This document shows positions 36,883-47,482 of a stretch of DNA of 64,000 bases, in pieces. Positions within the stretch are counted from its first letter, which is position 1. Each line of letters opens with the position of its first letter. The position numbers were made by a program, and so were the translations under genes. The notes under the pieces were generated by a model. The model saw nothing but the letters and a program-made list of their open reading frames with translations, did not search any database and had not been told where the DNA came from. Origin of the DNA: Hansfordia pulvinata. Taxonomy: Eukaryota; Ascomycota; Sordariomycetes; Xylariales. The stretch spans positions 2,480,001-2,544,000 of the forward strand of contig BJKQ01000003.1 in assembly GCA_006538405.1 (NCBI GenBank). Direction: 5' to 3'.

Positions 36883-39276
36883 AACGTCAGGGAGCGGCTG
36901 GCGCGGTACGAGAGGGTGCTGAGGGAGCACGGGCTGCTGGACGCGGCGGCGACTGCCCCGGGTCCTGCTGGGCGGGCTGGGCGCGAGGACAACGGCGAGG
37001 GGAAGGGGGAGGGGGAGAAAGCGGAAGAGGAAGAGGGAGAGAAAGACCCGATCACGCTGGACTGGCACGAGGCGGAGCTGTCGGACAAGGGCACGCTGAT
37101 CGCGGACCGGGGCCGGTCGAGGTACGTGCACGGGAGCCTGTGGCACAGCCTGGGCAACGGCGAGGCGCAGAACCTGTCGGACGTGGAGGAGGACGAGGTG
37201 GACATGGGCGTGGAGGGCCACGGGGAGGACGATGGCGGCGATCGCGGCGGCGCGAACAAGGCCCACGGCGGCTCGGGGCGGCCCGCCGCTGCCGCCGAGG
37301 TCCTCCCCAGCAGCAGCTCCGACAGCGCCGCCGCCGCCGCGCCGGACGACCCGTTGACGGCCGCCTTCTTGGGCGGGGCGGCGGGGCCGGCTGCGCGGGA
37401 GAGCCTGCTGCGCTACCACCCGCCGCACGAGACGGCGATGGTGCTCTGGGAGACGTACGCGGAGAACGTGGAGCCGCTGTGCAAGATCCTGCACGTGCCG
37501 ACGACGAGGCGGATGGTGGAGCGCGTGTCGCGGGACCCGGCGCGCGCCACGCCGGCCGAGGAGTGCCAGCTGTTTGCCGTCTACTACTTTGCCGTCTACT
37601 CGTCCTCTTACCCCTCGTCGTCGTCGTCGTCTTTGTCTTTGTCTCCGTCATCCTCCTCCTTCTCCCCTCCCTACTCTTCCCCTTCCCCTTTCCCCTCCTC
37701 CTCTTCCCCAGCGGCGTCACAGCTGCGGGCGTACGACGTGGCGGTGCGCCAGGCGCTGGTCAACGCGGGCTTCCTGCGGACGTCGGAGCTGGCGGTGCTG
37801 CAGGCGCTGGTGCTGCACCTCCTGGCGTGCCGGTTCCGCTACGACTCGCAGACGTACTGGGTCCTCGCGGGCGTCGCCATGCGCGTGGGTCGCCGCCTCG
37901 GCCTCCACCGCGACGGGGGCGGCGACGACGGGGGCCTGCCGATGCTGCCGCCCTTCGAGGTCGAGGCCCGCCGCCGCCTGTTCTACCAGCTCCTGCCCCT
38001 CGAGGGGATCTCCTCCCAGATGGCCGGCGCCGGCGCCATGTCCTCCCTGCCGCCCGGGTCGTGGGACACGAGGCCCGCGCTCAACGTCGACGACGACAGG
38101 CTGTGGCCCGGCATGGAGGCGGCCCCGGCGGAGCAGAGCGCCGCCACCGACATGATGTTCTGCCTGACCCGCCTGACCATCGGCAAGTACTTTGCCCGGG
38201 GCGGGCCTGGGTTCTGGCCGTCGTCGTCGTCGTCGTCGTCACACTTCAGGGACTACGACGAGGGCGAGCGGGTGATCGACCAGGCCGAGAGGGAGGTCGA
38301 GGACAAGTACGTGCGGCACTGCGACGTGGTCAACCCGCTGCACTTCCTGGCGCTGGGCGTCGCGCGGGCGGGCATCATCACGATGCGGCTGCGGCTGCGG
38401 CTGCACAAGATCCGCAACAACAGCAACAACAACAGCAGCAGCAGCGGTGGCAAGCCGGCTTCGACAACGGCGGCGGCGGCGGAGGCGGACAAGGAAGAGA
38501 GGCTGGCGGCCTTCGCGCTCGTGATGCGGCTGCTCGACACGGACGCGGCCATCCAGGCGCACCCGCCGCTGCGGCGCTTCCACTGGCACGTCAAGCCGAC
38601 GTCGCTGTGGGGCACGTGGGACTCGCTCGTGTTCGCGCTGACGACGCTGCTGGCGGGCGACCTGGTCACGGCCCCGGCCGACGTCGACGCCGCCTGGCGC
38701 CGCCTCGAGGCCACCTTTGACAACCACCCGGAGATGACCGAGTCCCGGCGCGCCCTCTACCTGGCCTTCGGCCGCCTGACTCTGCAGGCCTGGGACCGCC
38801 GCCCGCCCAGCCGGGGCTACGCGCGGCGCGGCGGGCCGGGGGAAGGGTGGCGGGGAGGTGGCGGCAGAGGAGGAGAGGAAGGGGAAGACAGAGGGACGGC
38901 GGCGGTGCCGGATCGGCCCTTTATAGCGGCGCTGCGGGCGAGACAGCGGGCCAAGTCGACGCGCAACAGGAAGAGGCGCCAAGAGGCGGCGGCGTCGTCG
39001 TCGTCGTCAGCAAGGTTGGACGGACGAGAAGGCTCTTCTGTCGGGAACCCCGGCACACAATCTTCCACCGCTGCTGTCGCCGCTGATACCTTTATCTTCG
39101 ATGCCGATGCTGCCGCTGATGGCGACCACATGTTCAAGATGTACAACGATCATGACCACCAGTCTGGGGACCCGGCGGGCGACTTTTGGGGGGAGACTCC
39201 GGACACGATGGACCTGGCCGACTTTGACGCGACCGACTGGGTCTTCTGGGACCAGCTCATCCAGCAGCACGCTTGA
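36523..39276 (+). CDS. Zn2Cys6 fungal transcription factor
   Basis: Nuclear DNA-binding regulator, 917 residues, single exon. The zinc cluster uses C52, C55, C62, C74, C77 and C84 (CRNCTRRKVRC then CASCRRGGLEC), with a Gly insert giving an 11-residue centre. An Asp run and a short helix (RERLARYERVLREHGLL) follow and could be the dimer region. The fungal_trans middle homology domain spans about residues 285-620: LLRYHPPHETAMVLWETYA, VEPLCKILHVP, YDSQTYWVLAGVAMRVGRRL and LHRDGG. Long Ser runs (about 365-400 and 567-573), Glu/Gly runs and an acidic tail rich in Asp suggest activation segments. The first ATG after a stop is used; MPRACRNC at residue 48 is an alternative start. It lies 551 bp upstream of a co-oriented FAD monooxygenase, so it is a plausible local regulator of it. 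Confidence 0.92.
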
Positions 39277-39827
39277 CGGGTGCTTGTGTCCTTGCTTGAG
39301 GCCCCTGTCCTTGACGGCTTCCCCGAGTCCCCGGGGTTTGTGCCTCGTGCGTCATGGCGTCGAGGTCTGGTCGGTCCAATTTGAAGAAGCAAAGAGCCCG
39401 AGAGTCCGGAGTGGGGCCGGGTTTCTTCGGCCGAGCTGTCGATCGAATACGGCTCTTCTCATTGGCCCATCGCTCGGGAACCCGGCCCCGAGCCTCTCCC
39501 GTCAACCCCGAGCTCTCGGCCAATCAGGTCTCACGGCCTCTTACACCCTACCGAGACTGCTTTCTGAAGCTGCTGTGTATATAAAGCCACTTGACGCTGT
39601 CTGTCGAGGTGGGATTATTGTCTTTGATCAAGTCGATTCTCTGTGTGTATCATCAGTATTCCGCTTCAAGTCATCTTTACCTGTGTCACACTTCTTCTCA
39701 GAGCCTTTACAGACACAAGAAGAACAAGCACCACCACCACCACCACCACCACCAACGCCGATACCAAGACTAATACCACCACCATCTTTAATACCACGAG
39801 TGCTCCCACTGAAAAAAACAAACAAGA
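39277..39827. other. Regulator-monooxygenase intergenic region
   Basis: 551 bp serving as 3' flank of the regulator and promoter of the monooxygenase. It contains inverted CGG/CCG triplets (for example CCGG, TCGG and CCGA near 39420-39530) of the kind Zn2Cys6 proteins can bind, though none is diagnostic. A TATA box and a CAC-rich leader follow. Confidence 0.45.
39578..39585 (+). promoter_or_regulatory. TATA box of the FAD monooxygenase
   Basis: TATATAAA 243-250 bp upstream of the ATG at 39828, a strong match at the usual fungal distance range. Confidence 0.55.
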
Positions 39828-40289
39828 ATGCCCCAGCTCCGAGTCCTCGTCGTAGGCGCCTCCATAGCCGGGCCGGCGACGGCCTACTGGCTGGCCCGCG
39901 CGGGCGCCCGCGTCACCGTGGTCGAGCGCTTCCCCTCGCTGCGCAAAGGGGGCCAGGCGGTGGACATACGCTCGGCGGGCGTCGCCGTGATGCGGCGGAC
40001 TCCCGGGATGGAGGCGGCGGTCCGCGCGCGCAGGGCCCCCTTCGACACCATGGCCGTCATCGGCAGCGGCGGCAACGACAAAAACCCCTGCGCCGTGTTC
40101 GAGCCCACGGGCGACCCGGACCGGCAGTCGCTGGTTTCCGAGTACGAGATCCTCCGCGGCGACCTCTCCGAGATCCTGCACGAGCTGACCCGCGACGACG
40201 TCGAGAGGGGCAACATCGAGTACGTGTGGGGGGAGCAGGTCGCGGCCATCCACTACCACCACCAGCAGCGGAAGGGCGATGGCGGCGAC

Positions 40290-40326
<37 letters not shown>

Positions 40327-41398
40327 GCCCCGTCACGGTCGAGTTCCTCAACGGTCGCCTGCCCACCTCCGAATTCGACCTGGTCGTGGCCTGCGACGGC
40401 GCCACCTCGCGCACCCGCGCCCTCGGCCTGGGCTACAGCACCACGATTTCCCCCGACGACCGTGACGGCGGCAGCGGCTCCTCGCGAGTGGACCCGTACG
40501 TCCGCCCGCTCAACGTCTGGGCCGGCTTCTGCACCGTGCCCCGCGACATACTGGCCGGCGGGCGCGCGGGCCTGGCCCACAGCGCGCCCGGCGGCCGCGG
40601 GGTCGCCATCAGCCCCGGCGCCAGACTGGGGTCCGATGAGGAGGCGGGGGCGAAAGAACTGAACCGCGTCATGCTCATCTCCGCGCACTACCCGCTCGGC
40701 GACCCGGCGGGCATGCGGGCCTTCCGCGAGGCCGCGGGGCAAGGGGACGCGGCGGTCCGGCGGTACATCGCGGAGCGGTACATGGCCGCCGGGGTGGCGG
40801 AGGAGAAGGGGCGCCGCTGGGGTGGGACAAAGGGCGCGAGGCGGTCGAGGCCATCGTGTCGGGGTCCCTGAAAAAAAGCGACGGCGACGAAGACGGGGAC
40901 GACCTGTACGTCAGCGAGATGGTGCAGGTGCGCCCGCCGGCGCTGCACCGCGGGGGCCGGTTCGTGCTCGTCGGCGACGCGGGCTACGGGGCCGGGCTGA
41001 CGGGCACCGGGACCAGCCTGGCGCTGTTGGGCGGGTACGTGCTGGCGGGCGAGGTGGCGCGGCACACCACCACCACCACCACCACCACCACCACCGACGA
41101 CGACGACGGCCATGGGGATGATGGGGATGGGGGGGCCGCTGTTGTTGTTGTCGACTTGGAGGCGGCCCTGCGCGCGTACGAGGCGACGATGAGGCCCGCC
41201 ATCGACGGGCTGGCCAGGGTCCCCCCGCTCGTGCCGGCGCTGATGGTGCCCCGGTCCGCCTGGGCCATCTGGCTGCGCAACCAGGCGCTCGCCCTGGCCT
41301 ACCGCTCCGGCATCATGGGCCTTCTGGCCCGGTTCGCCGGCGGCTTCGGCGAGACCCCGGACCGGTACCCCGTCCCCGAGTACGTGTTTAAGAGGTGA
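39828..41398 (+). CDS. FAD-dependent monooxygenase (PHBH/TetX-like), one frame break
   Basis: Flavin hydroxylase that would use NAD(P)H and O2 on a small aromatic or polyketide-like substrate; the substrate is unknown. About 523 residues. The FAD dinucleotide fold is GASIAG (10-15) with acidic Glu33 in VVERF. The FAD-contact Arg110 lies in EILRGDL. DLVVACDGATSRTR is the DG motif. The second FAD motif GDAGYGAGLTGTGTSLA is near the end, followed by helices IDGLARVPPLVPA and LLARFAGGFGETP. The frame shifts at 40819-40822: one extra G in GGGG turns RRWGGTKGARR into RRWGWDKGREAVEAIVSG, rejoining the conserved C-terminal third. Ser (CAG/AGC) and Thr (ACC) triplet runs sit in two loops. Neighbours suggest a small metabolic locus with the upstream regulator. 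Confidence 0.85.
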
Positions 41399-41784
41399 GC
41401 GGGACAAGGGCTGGGTTGACTGGCGGATTGGGACTGTCTCGTGTGGATACAGCCCTTGTAAGCGAGTGTATAAGTACATATTCCAGTTCAGTTGTTAGAT
41501 GATGCAGGTCTTATTCCTTGTCTTCTCAAAAAAGTTTCCTGTCTCGTATGCAAAAAATGAGTGCTATGTGGGTTATTCTGATCCTGCCACCCACCACTGG
41601 GTAAATAGCCAAGTGTATGTAAAGCCGAGCATGATCCGGCCCCCATCGACGCGTTCCAGTGAGCGTAAGAGCCCCAGTGGTAGAGCAGCGTAGTGGCGTC
41701 GGTGTTGATGTAGAGGAAGACTGCGGTGGGTTGAGAGTCGAGACGGAGCAGCCAGCGAGCCACAGGTTGTCAGCGATCGCCCAC
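41399..41784. other. Intergenic between convergent genes
   Basis: 386 bp shared 3' flank, AT-richer than the genes. Nothing else seen. Confidence 0.5.
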
Positions 41785-43506
41785 TCACTCTTCCTGACGA
41801 ACCTCGGCGCGCGACGTGCCAGAGCAGGTGCGGCTGCTTCCTGCCGGCACCCTCCAGAATTTTTGGCAGTCTCCCACGTTCCCTGGGTATAGACCCCACT
41901 CGAGGCTGAGGAACTCGCCGTTCTCGCCGTGGGCCGAATAACGGATGTTGTACGTCTTCGGGGACTGCGGAAAGGCAGAGAAGCCCCCCATGATCATAGC
42001 ATTCCTTGACTTGGGGAAGAAGGTCCAGACACTCTCTGAATGATGTTCAGAGTGGTAGTAGAGATGGAAAGTCTGGCGAGGGTAGCGATCGATAACAAGG
42101 CGCAAGTTCCTGTTCTTGCCGCCGGTCAAGAGCACCCGTAGCGTCATCTTCAAGGCTGCATTCTCAAAGGTCCCGGCGTACGGGTCGAGATTCTGCGGCC
42201 TGGCGCGCTGCTCATCCGGGCAACAACTCAACCACTCGTTCTTCGTCGCGCCCCAGCCTCTCTTCGCCTGGCGGACTACTCGCCTGGCCTCGATGAGAAC
42301 CTCGGGGATAAATCCGACCCGGGGCCTCAGATAGAGCACTTCCTGCATCAGTAGCTGGGCCACGATCTTTGTGGGGTCGCCATTGACCCCGGACGTGTTG
42401 CAAAGAACCACAATGGCTGTTTTCTCCTCGGGAACTGTCCAGTATACGGACAGGTACCCTCCATAGCTCCCCGTGTGACCGACGAGACGGAGCTCTCCGT
42501 CATACGCACCTCGCCCATTGGTGGTGTACGTTGTGTCCGCATAATTAGGCTTCCCGAATTCCACAGCGTTCTGAAGCCGTTGGACGAAAAGCCCAAATCC
42601 GTAGTGTTGCCCGGTTTCTTGGCTGCGTATGAAGTGTGGTCTCTGGATCTCGGCGAGGGCCTGCCGGAGCGGGTCGCCTCGTCCGTCGGTTGATTCGACT
42701 TCTGGACTGGCGGCCATCAGCGCTTCGGCCCAGGTTAACATGTCTTCCACACTGGACCACATCGATCCCGAGCTATCGAAAGCGCCACGATCTGACAGCA
42801 TGGGACGCGACCTCGCCGCAGGCTTTCTGTGGTCAAGCACGTGATAGGGAAGGGCGCATGCGGCAGACTTTTTGGCGGGTGCGTTGAAGTAGGTGTGGTT
42901 CATCTCAAGTTGGGAGAGAATCCTTTCTTGAACCATCGTTCCAAACGATTTTCCCGTGATTTTGGTGATCAGGACACCAGCGAGAGCGTAAGTCCAGTTG
43001 TTGTACTGCCAGATTTGACGGGGCTCAAAAGCTCTGGGGAGGTTGCAGAAAATATCTACGATCTCTGAGTGCTCGAGGATGATATCTCCGTACTTTCCCA
43101 TGGCTCTCTGCGGTAAAGGATCGAGCCCCGTTCTATGCGAGAGTAAATCCCTCGCCGACATCTCTGCGGCAATGAAATCGTCTCGAGAGCTTTTGAGCCC
43201 AGGCAGATGCTTGGACACCGGCTCATCCAGATCGATTTTTCCTTCGGCGGCTAGAAGAGCGAGAACAGCCCCCGTGAAGGCCTTGGTGCACGATCCGATG
43301 CCATACACTGTCTCCTCGTTGGGGGTCTCCTTTTTGTCGTTGTCGGCATAGCCGAATCCGCGGAAGGCTCGTTTCCCGTGGCGGACCACTCCAATGGAGA
43401 AGGACGGGGCGCCGAACTCGAGTCGGACTTCTTCGATATTTTCGGACGCCTTTTCTTCCAGTCTGATGATGTTAGCACGTGGCTTTTGGAGATGGACAGC
43501 CGACAT
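41785..43506 (-). CDS. Beta-lactamase-like serine hydrolase/transesterase
   Basis: Class C beta-lactamase/penicillin-binding-protein fold, 573 residues, single exon. In fungi such proteins are usually esterases, peptidases or acyltransferases (LovD type) and not resistance enzymes. Catalytic SxxK is S72-C-T-K75 in VYGIGSCTKAFTGAVLALL. The YxN motif is Y168-N-N170 in IWQYNNWTYALAGVLI. The third motif is H344-T-G346 in RLVGHTGSYGG. So all active-site residues are present. The last 170 residues form an extra C-terminal part (DPYAGTFENAALKMTL, HLYYHSEH, TFFPKS) like the lipocalin-like tail of several fungal members. No signal peptide is seen, so it is probably cytosolic. It converges on the monooxygenase and could act on the same small molecule, which is inference from position only. 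Confidence 0.92.
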   Translation of the reverse strand: MSAVHLQKPRANIIRLEEKASENIEEVRLEFGAPSFSIGVVRHGKRAFRGFGYADNDKKETPNEETVYGIGSCTKAFTGAVLALLAAEGKIDLDEPVSKHLPGLKSSRDDFIAAEMSARDLLSHRTGLDPLPQRAMGKYGDIILEHSEIVDIFCNLPRAFEPRQIWQYNNWTYALAGVLITKITGKSFGTMVQERILSQLEMNHTYFNAPAKKSAACALPYHVLDHRKPAARSRPMLSDRGAFDSSGSMWSSVEDMLTWAEALMAASPEVESTDGRGDPLRQALAEIQRPHFIRSQETGQHYGFGLFVQRLQNAVEFGKPNYADTTYTTNGRGAYDGELRLVGHTGSYGGYLSVYWTVPEEKTAIVVLCNTSGVNGDPTKIVAQLLMQEVLYLRPRVGFIPEVLIEARRVVRQAKRGWGATKNEWLSCCPDEQRARPQNLDPYAGTFENAALKMTLRVLLTGGKNRNLRLVIDRYPRQTFHLYYHSEHHSESVWTFFPKSRNAMIMGGFSAFPQSPKTYNIRYSAHGENGEFLSLEWGLYPGNVGDCQKFWRVPAGSSRTCSGTSRAEVRQEE

Positions 43507-43667
43507 TACATTTCCTGGATTCGTGAACCCATTTCTGCCTCGTCAGCCTGGGTGGCGTCAGCACAAGACTAGGGGTTTGACTCGCGGCGGGGAGGCTGGC
43601 GATCTGAACTGATGCGTACGCTCTGCTGCTTGATGGCCAGGCTTCCAAACCGTCCCCGGGACTCGCC

Positions 43668-43674
43668 ATTTATA
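43668..43674 (-). promoter_or_regulatory. TATA box of the beta-lactamase-like gene
   Basis: TATAAAT on the minus strand, 162-168 bp upstream of the ATG at 43506. Confidence 0.55.
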
Positions 43675-44531
43675 GATGTCAGCAGTCGTCCCCGGCGGTA
43701 TCAAGCACCGAAGGAGCAGGCGATGCAACCCGACAGGGACGGACTCGATTTACAGCGATCAAACCAAGTGGCCAGTGAGGGCTCCGCATGGCAGCAGCTG
43801 CACTCTGACTGGCCGCGGACGACTGGCACCGTGGTTTGCATGCAGTTGCCACGAGGCGAACAGGGGTCAGATGTTGGAGCTATCCGCGTCTTGTTCTGGG
43901 TCCAACAGCATCCAGAGCTCTCTTGGCATACTGTTTGCTGATGCTGTATGGACCGCAGGAAACAAAGCCTAAAGAGGTGTGGCCTTGGACAGAGCATATC
44001 ATGGGAATGCGGGTGTGTCAATACATATGTATTGGCTTCACTTCCGAATGCGTCAAACGCAAAGGCAATCTGGCCGACAGGCTGCCACCACCCTGGCAGC
44101 GGCTAACAAACACGCCAATAGAGACCTCTAGGCAAAATGGCGTGTACTGCGTCACTCCCTCCCCCTCACGAAGACAATCCAGGGGACGTCCGTCCCTCAG
44201 CCGTGTCCCCCAGTCTCATTTGTCTCCTGGCAAGCGGTCGAGGTGTGCCTTGGGCCGCATACAGTCACATGCAGCATCACTTCCCCGTAACCCAGCAGCT
44301 TGACTGTGCGGCTCTTTTGTTTGGCGGCTGTAGCAAGTGATTGTGCGCCATCTGGCGTGTCTGTCGAGTCATTCATGCCGGGCAACAAACCTCCTTTCGC
44401 AAGAGCGCCGTATCAGATCCTGGCTGTCTGCCTCGCAATCAAGCATCTGATTGCAATCAATTGCGGTATGAGTCTATGCCACGCAAACACCAATCATCTC
44501 ATGCCATCCCAAACGACAGTGTTGGCCGTCA

Positions 44532-44554
44532 CCCCCCCCCCCCCCCCCCCCCCC
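44532..44554. repeat. Poly-C tract, 23 nt
   Basis: Uninterrupted C run in intergenic DNA. Confidence 0.9.
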
Positions 44555-45043
44555 ATGGCTTCGCGCACTCCAGAGGCCCTCGAATGCTCGCGGTCTTCTC
44601 TGGGACAAGCTCGCATGGGCAAGCAGTGTGGCAGTGCCACGGCCAGGATCGGAAAACGCACCCGCAGGTGCAGTCATCTCTCCCAAGCGATCATAAATCT
44701 GATTGTGTGACTGCGGTTGGCGAGGCAGCTGCAAACATCCACGCTGATGTGCTGGCCGAGGCGACCAATCGAGCCCTGCCCGCTCCCCTGGCACGTACGG
44801 AAAAGTCACGAAAGCCGGGGGGACTGGTTCCAGCTCATTTTCTGCTGGATGAGGGTCATCAAGCTCCAGCTTCGCCAGCATGCGATCCCTGAAACAGCCT
44901 CATAGGTCACTTTCTGCGCTCGTGACGGCCTCTTTATATACGTCGATCACCCCACCACTCGACTGCGACGATGAAGAGCCAGAGCTCCAGGGGTCGCCGC
45001 CGTTGTCGCCATGCGCCCACGGAGTAGAAGCGCGCCCACGCAG

Positions 45044-45409
45044 TCAACCCGCAGGCTCGCCAGCGTTCGGCGGACGCTCCTCACGCACCATCTCGGCGAC
45101 CGTGTCGTCGCCGGCGGTCGAGTACGGCGCCGTGGTGCCGCGGCCCGGCGCGCCGTGGCCTCGCGGGATCGTGAACTTGCTCTGGATGGAGATGTCCCGC
45201 CGCCTCAGCCCGAGCCCGCCCTCGCCCACCGCGGCCTCGTGGTAGTACTGCGGCTGGCAGGCCGTGTCCAGGGCGCGGAGCCCGCACGCCAGTGCCGAGA
45301 AGATGAGATCCGGGTCGTCCTTCATCGCGGTGCCGTAGATGACTGCGGGGACTTGGACACCGCCGTGCGTCGTCGAGTGGCTCGATATGGGCTCGAAAGC
45401 GTGCTCCAT
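45044..45409 (-). pseudogene. Aldo-keto reductase relic, N-terminal part only
   Basis: Remnant of an NAD(P)H-dependent aldo-keto reductase. The 121-codon frame carries the N-terminal hallmarks: VPAVIYGTAMKDD (strand 1), LIFSALACGLRALDTACQP (helix 1 with the Asp of the catalytic set) and YYHEAAVGEG (Tyr of the active site). Then come RRRDISIQSKFTIP and AEMVRE. Just after this the match jumps frame: the region near 45070-45020 reads SVRRTLASLRVD in another frame, the next conserved helix. This shift is not the single-base loss seen elsewhere in the window. The remaining about 200 residues, including the catalytic Lys/His region and cofactor site, are absent. Hence a true relic. There is no intact copy in the window. 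Confidence 0.65.
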
Positions 45410-46198
45410 ATCCGTCTAGAATTTGACAGCAGGTAGTGGAGGAACAGAGCATGTTGGAGGGGAGGGAGACCGGCATCCGTGAGTGGCAGGGTATCCCCGC
45501 CTACCTCATTACGCGGTTTCTCAAGACTACGGGCTTTGATGCGCGGACGGCATGGGCGTTGGCGGCAGAATGCGGGGTCGGCACGACCAGCCTGTAGTGG
45601 ACTTGGAGTATTAGGCTGGTAATAAACAAGACATGAATGGGTCGAGCTCATTGACGCAAAGTAGACAGAAGTTGTTAGTAGTCTCACGACCCCGGGATCA
45701 TGGCGTGCAGTCTCTTTCGCAGCATCGCATACGAACAGTCTCAGTCCCTCCTCTTGGCGCTTGAACGGACTCAGTGTAAGGGCAGTGTAGGTGTGCTTGA
45801 ATACAACGTCTTGAATAAAGCGTTCTTATTAGAGGTGTTCGGGCCCGGTCTATTTGTTTCCCAATCGCCTACCTAAAGCAATGCTCTCAACTTGAAGAGA
45901 TACTCCATCCTCGTATCGATGCATGCATCAGTGTGTCAATCGAAATCTGCTGTGCTAACCCGATGTTGCCAATAAGGCTCAATTTCTGATGGTAGCAGGT
46001 GAGGCATCTTCCTTGCTCATTCCAGTCTAGAATGGATGATAGAGCGAACGAGGCAATCTCACAAATCCTCGAGACATATAACAGCACTTCACAACACGCA
46101 GTCTCAGTTGAAGCAGGAGGAGAATTATTATTCATTCTGCAGCGCACTATCATACAGGTATCGTCATAACAGTCGTAACTCGTCGATTCCGCTCGTAA
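45410..46198. other. Intergenic, no gene recognised
   Basis: Contains the 5' flank of the aldo-keto reductase relic and the 3' flank of the THG-repeat gene. No supported ORF. Confidence 0.5.
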
Positions 46199-47482
46199 TC
46201 AAAGACCGCGGTGGGACTCTTGCGCAGTCACCACGCTGTGCCGACGCTGCCGGTCGTGGGCATGGTCGTCGTGCTCAATGATAGGCTCGCCAACGTGTTG
46301 CTGAAGAGTCGAAGGAGGAACATGGGCCGCGTCCGTGGGATCCCTGGAAACATGTTGCCCGCTAAGAAAGTATTAGCAATGAAAAGAAGAGGGATAAGCG
46401 GGCATAGCAACCTTACGAGGAGAACGTCTTGTTTCCCCCAATGGTCTTCGAGCCATCCAGGTTAGAGTCGACACGAGGGTCCAGCTTGTTCAGCAGGTCG
46501 GACTTGTGAGGGCCGGCAGTCCCCTTGGCAGGGCCGGGACCGCTTCCGGTGGTGTGGGTCCCGGTGGTATCGTGGGCCCGGTGGCGGTGTGAGTACCGGT
46601 AGTGCCAGTGGTGCCGTGAGTACCAGTGGTGCCGTGAGTGCCAGTGGTGCCATGAGTGCCAGTGGTGCCGTGAGTACCGGTGGCACCGAGACCAGTGGTG
46701 CCGTGAGTGCCGGTGGTGCCGTGGGTGTTTCCACCCAGGTTCCGGCTGCCGTCAAGGTCGTGGTCAACGCGAGGGTCGGCCGAGTTTGCGGCTCTGCTGC
46801 TGTGAGGGCCGACGTTGGGCTCTCCAACGGTGTGCCCAGTGGTGCCATGGGTACCAGTAGCACCGAGGCCAGTCGTGCCGTGGGTGCCAGTGGTGTGAGT
46901 GCCAGTGGTGTGAGTGCCAGTCGTGCCGTGGGTGCCAGTAGCACCGAGGCCAGTGGTACCGTGAGTGCCAGTGGTGTGAGTGCCAGTCGTGCCGTGGGTG
47001 CCAGTAGCACCGAGGCCAGTGGTACCGTGAGTGCCAGTGGTGTGAGTGCCAGTGGTGCCAGTCTTGTTGCCGCCTACAGTACGGCTGCCATCGAGGTCAT
47101 GGTCAACACGAGGGTCGGCCTGGTTGGCGATCTTGCTGTTGTGGGGGCCCACGTTGGGGTCGACGCCGGCGGCGGAGTGGCCAAGACCGCCCGTGCCGGT
47201 GTGGCCAGCCGTGCCGGTGTGGCCAGCAGCGCCGGTCGTGGTACCGGCAGTGTAGTTGTCGTGGCCCGAGTAAAGAGGGTCACTGGAGCCAACAGTAGAG
47301 CCGGTCACGGGAGCTCCGCGGTGGTCTCTGTCACTGTCGAAGCGAGGGTCGGCGGCGTTGGCGACACGGCTGTCGTGGGTGCCGTGGACTCCCTCAGGCT
47401 GCGAGTGAGTGCCAGTGTGGGAAGTGGTGGAAGTGTGGCCGGGGGTCACAGTGTCCTTGACTTTGTTGGCAATTCCCGACAT
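46199..47482 (-). CDS. THG-repeat hydrophilic protein (LEA/stress-protein-like)
   Basis: Probably intracellular, unstructured, stress-type protein of about 409 residues. It starts [16 protein letters not shown], with no signal peptide. Four copies of a 15-20-residue motif occur: [55 protein letters not shown] and [20 protein letters not shown], each preceded by GPH or a like turn. Between them are [11 protein letters not shown] repeats. Exon 1 runs 47482-46417. The intron 46416-46362 (55 nt) starts GTAAGG, has GCTAAT as branch site and ends TTAG. Exon 2, 46361-46199, gives [29 protein letters not shown] and ends ESHRGL. The frame breaks at GGGCCC near 46580; one extra G joins THTATG to [11 protein letters not shown]. 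Without it the protein ends early at 46490 and loses the fourth motif. Confidence 0.8.
46592..47060. repeat. Coding minisatellite (Thr-Gly-Thr-His)
   Basis: Tandem near-identical GC-rich units encoding [20 protein letters not shown] and THTTGTH variants on the minus strand. The repeat is prone to copy-number change and to misassembly. The same DNA is open in a plus-strand frame (46589-47527), which is only its mirror. Confidence 0.85.

Larger units (their letters stand above)
43507..45043. other. Intergenic, no intact gene
   Basis: 1.5 kb with a 23-nt poly-C (44532-44554). Minus-strand frame 44474-44881 begins MLAKLELDDPHPAENELEPV, which looks protein-like and may belong to the decayed aldo-keto reductase locus or another fragment; it could not be assigned. 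Confidence 0.4.

Noticed and set aside
36610..38720. Long frames antisense to and out of frame with the Zn2Cys6 regulator (up to 671 codons)
   Set aside because: Shadows caused by very high GC3. The regulator frame has the zinc cluster and the middle homology domain.
46592..47060. Tandem repeats considered as a CRISPR-like or regulatory array
   Set aside because: Units are adjacent, without unique spacers, and keep a reading frame; this is a coding minisatellite in a eukaryote.
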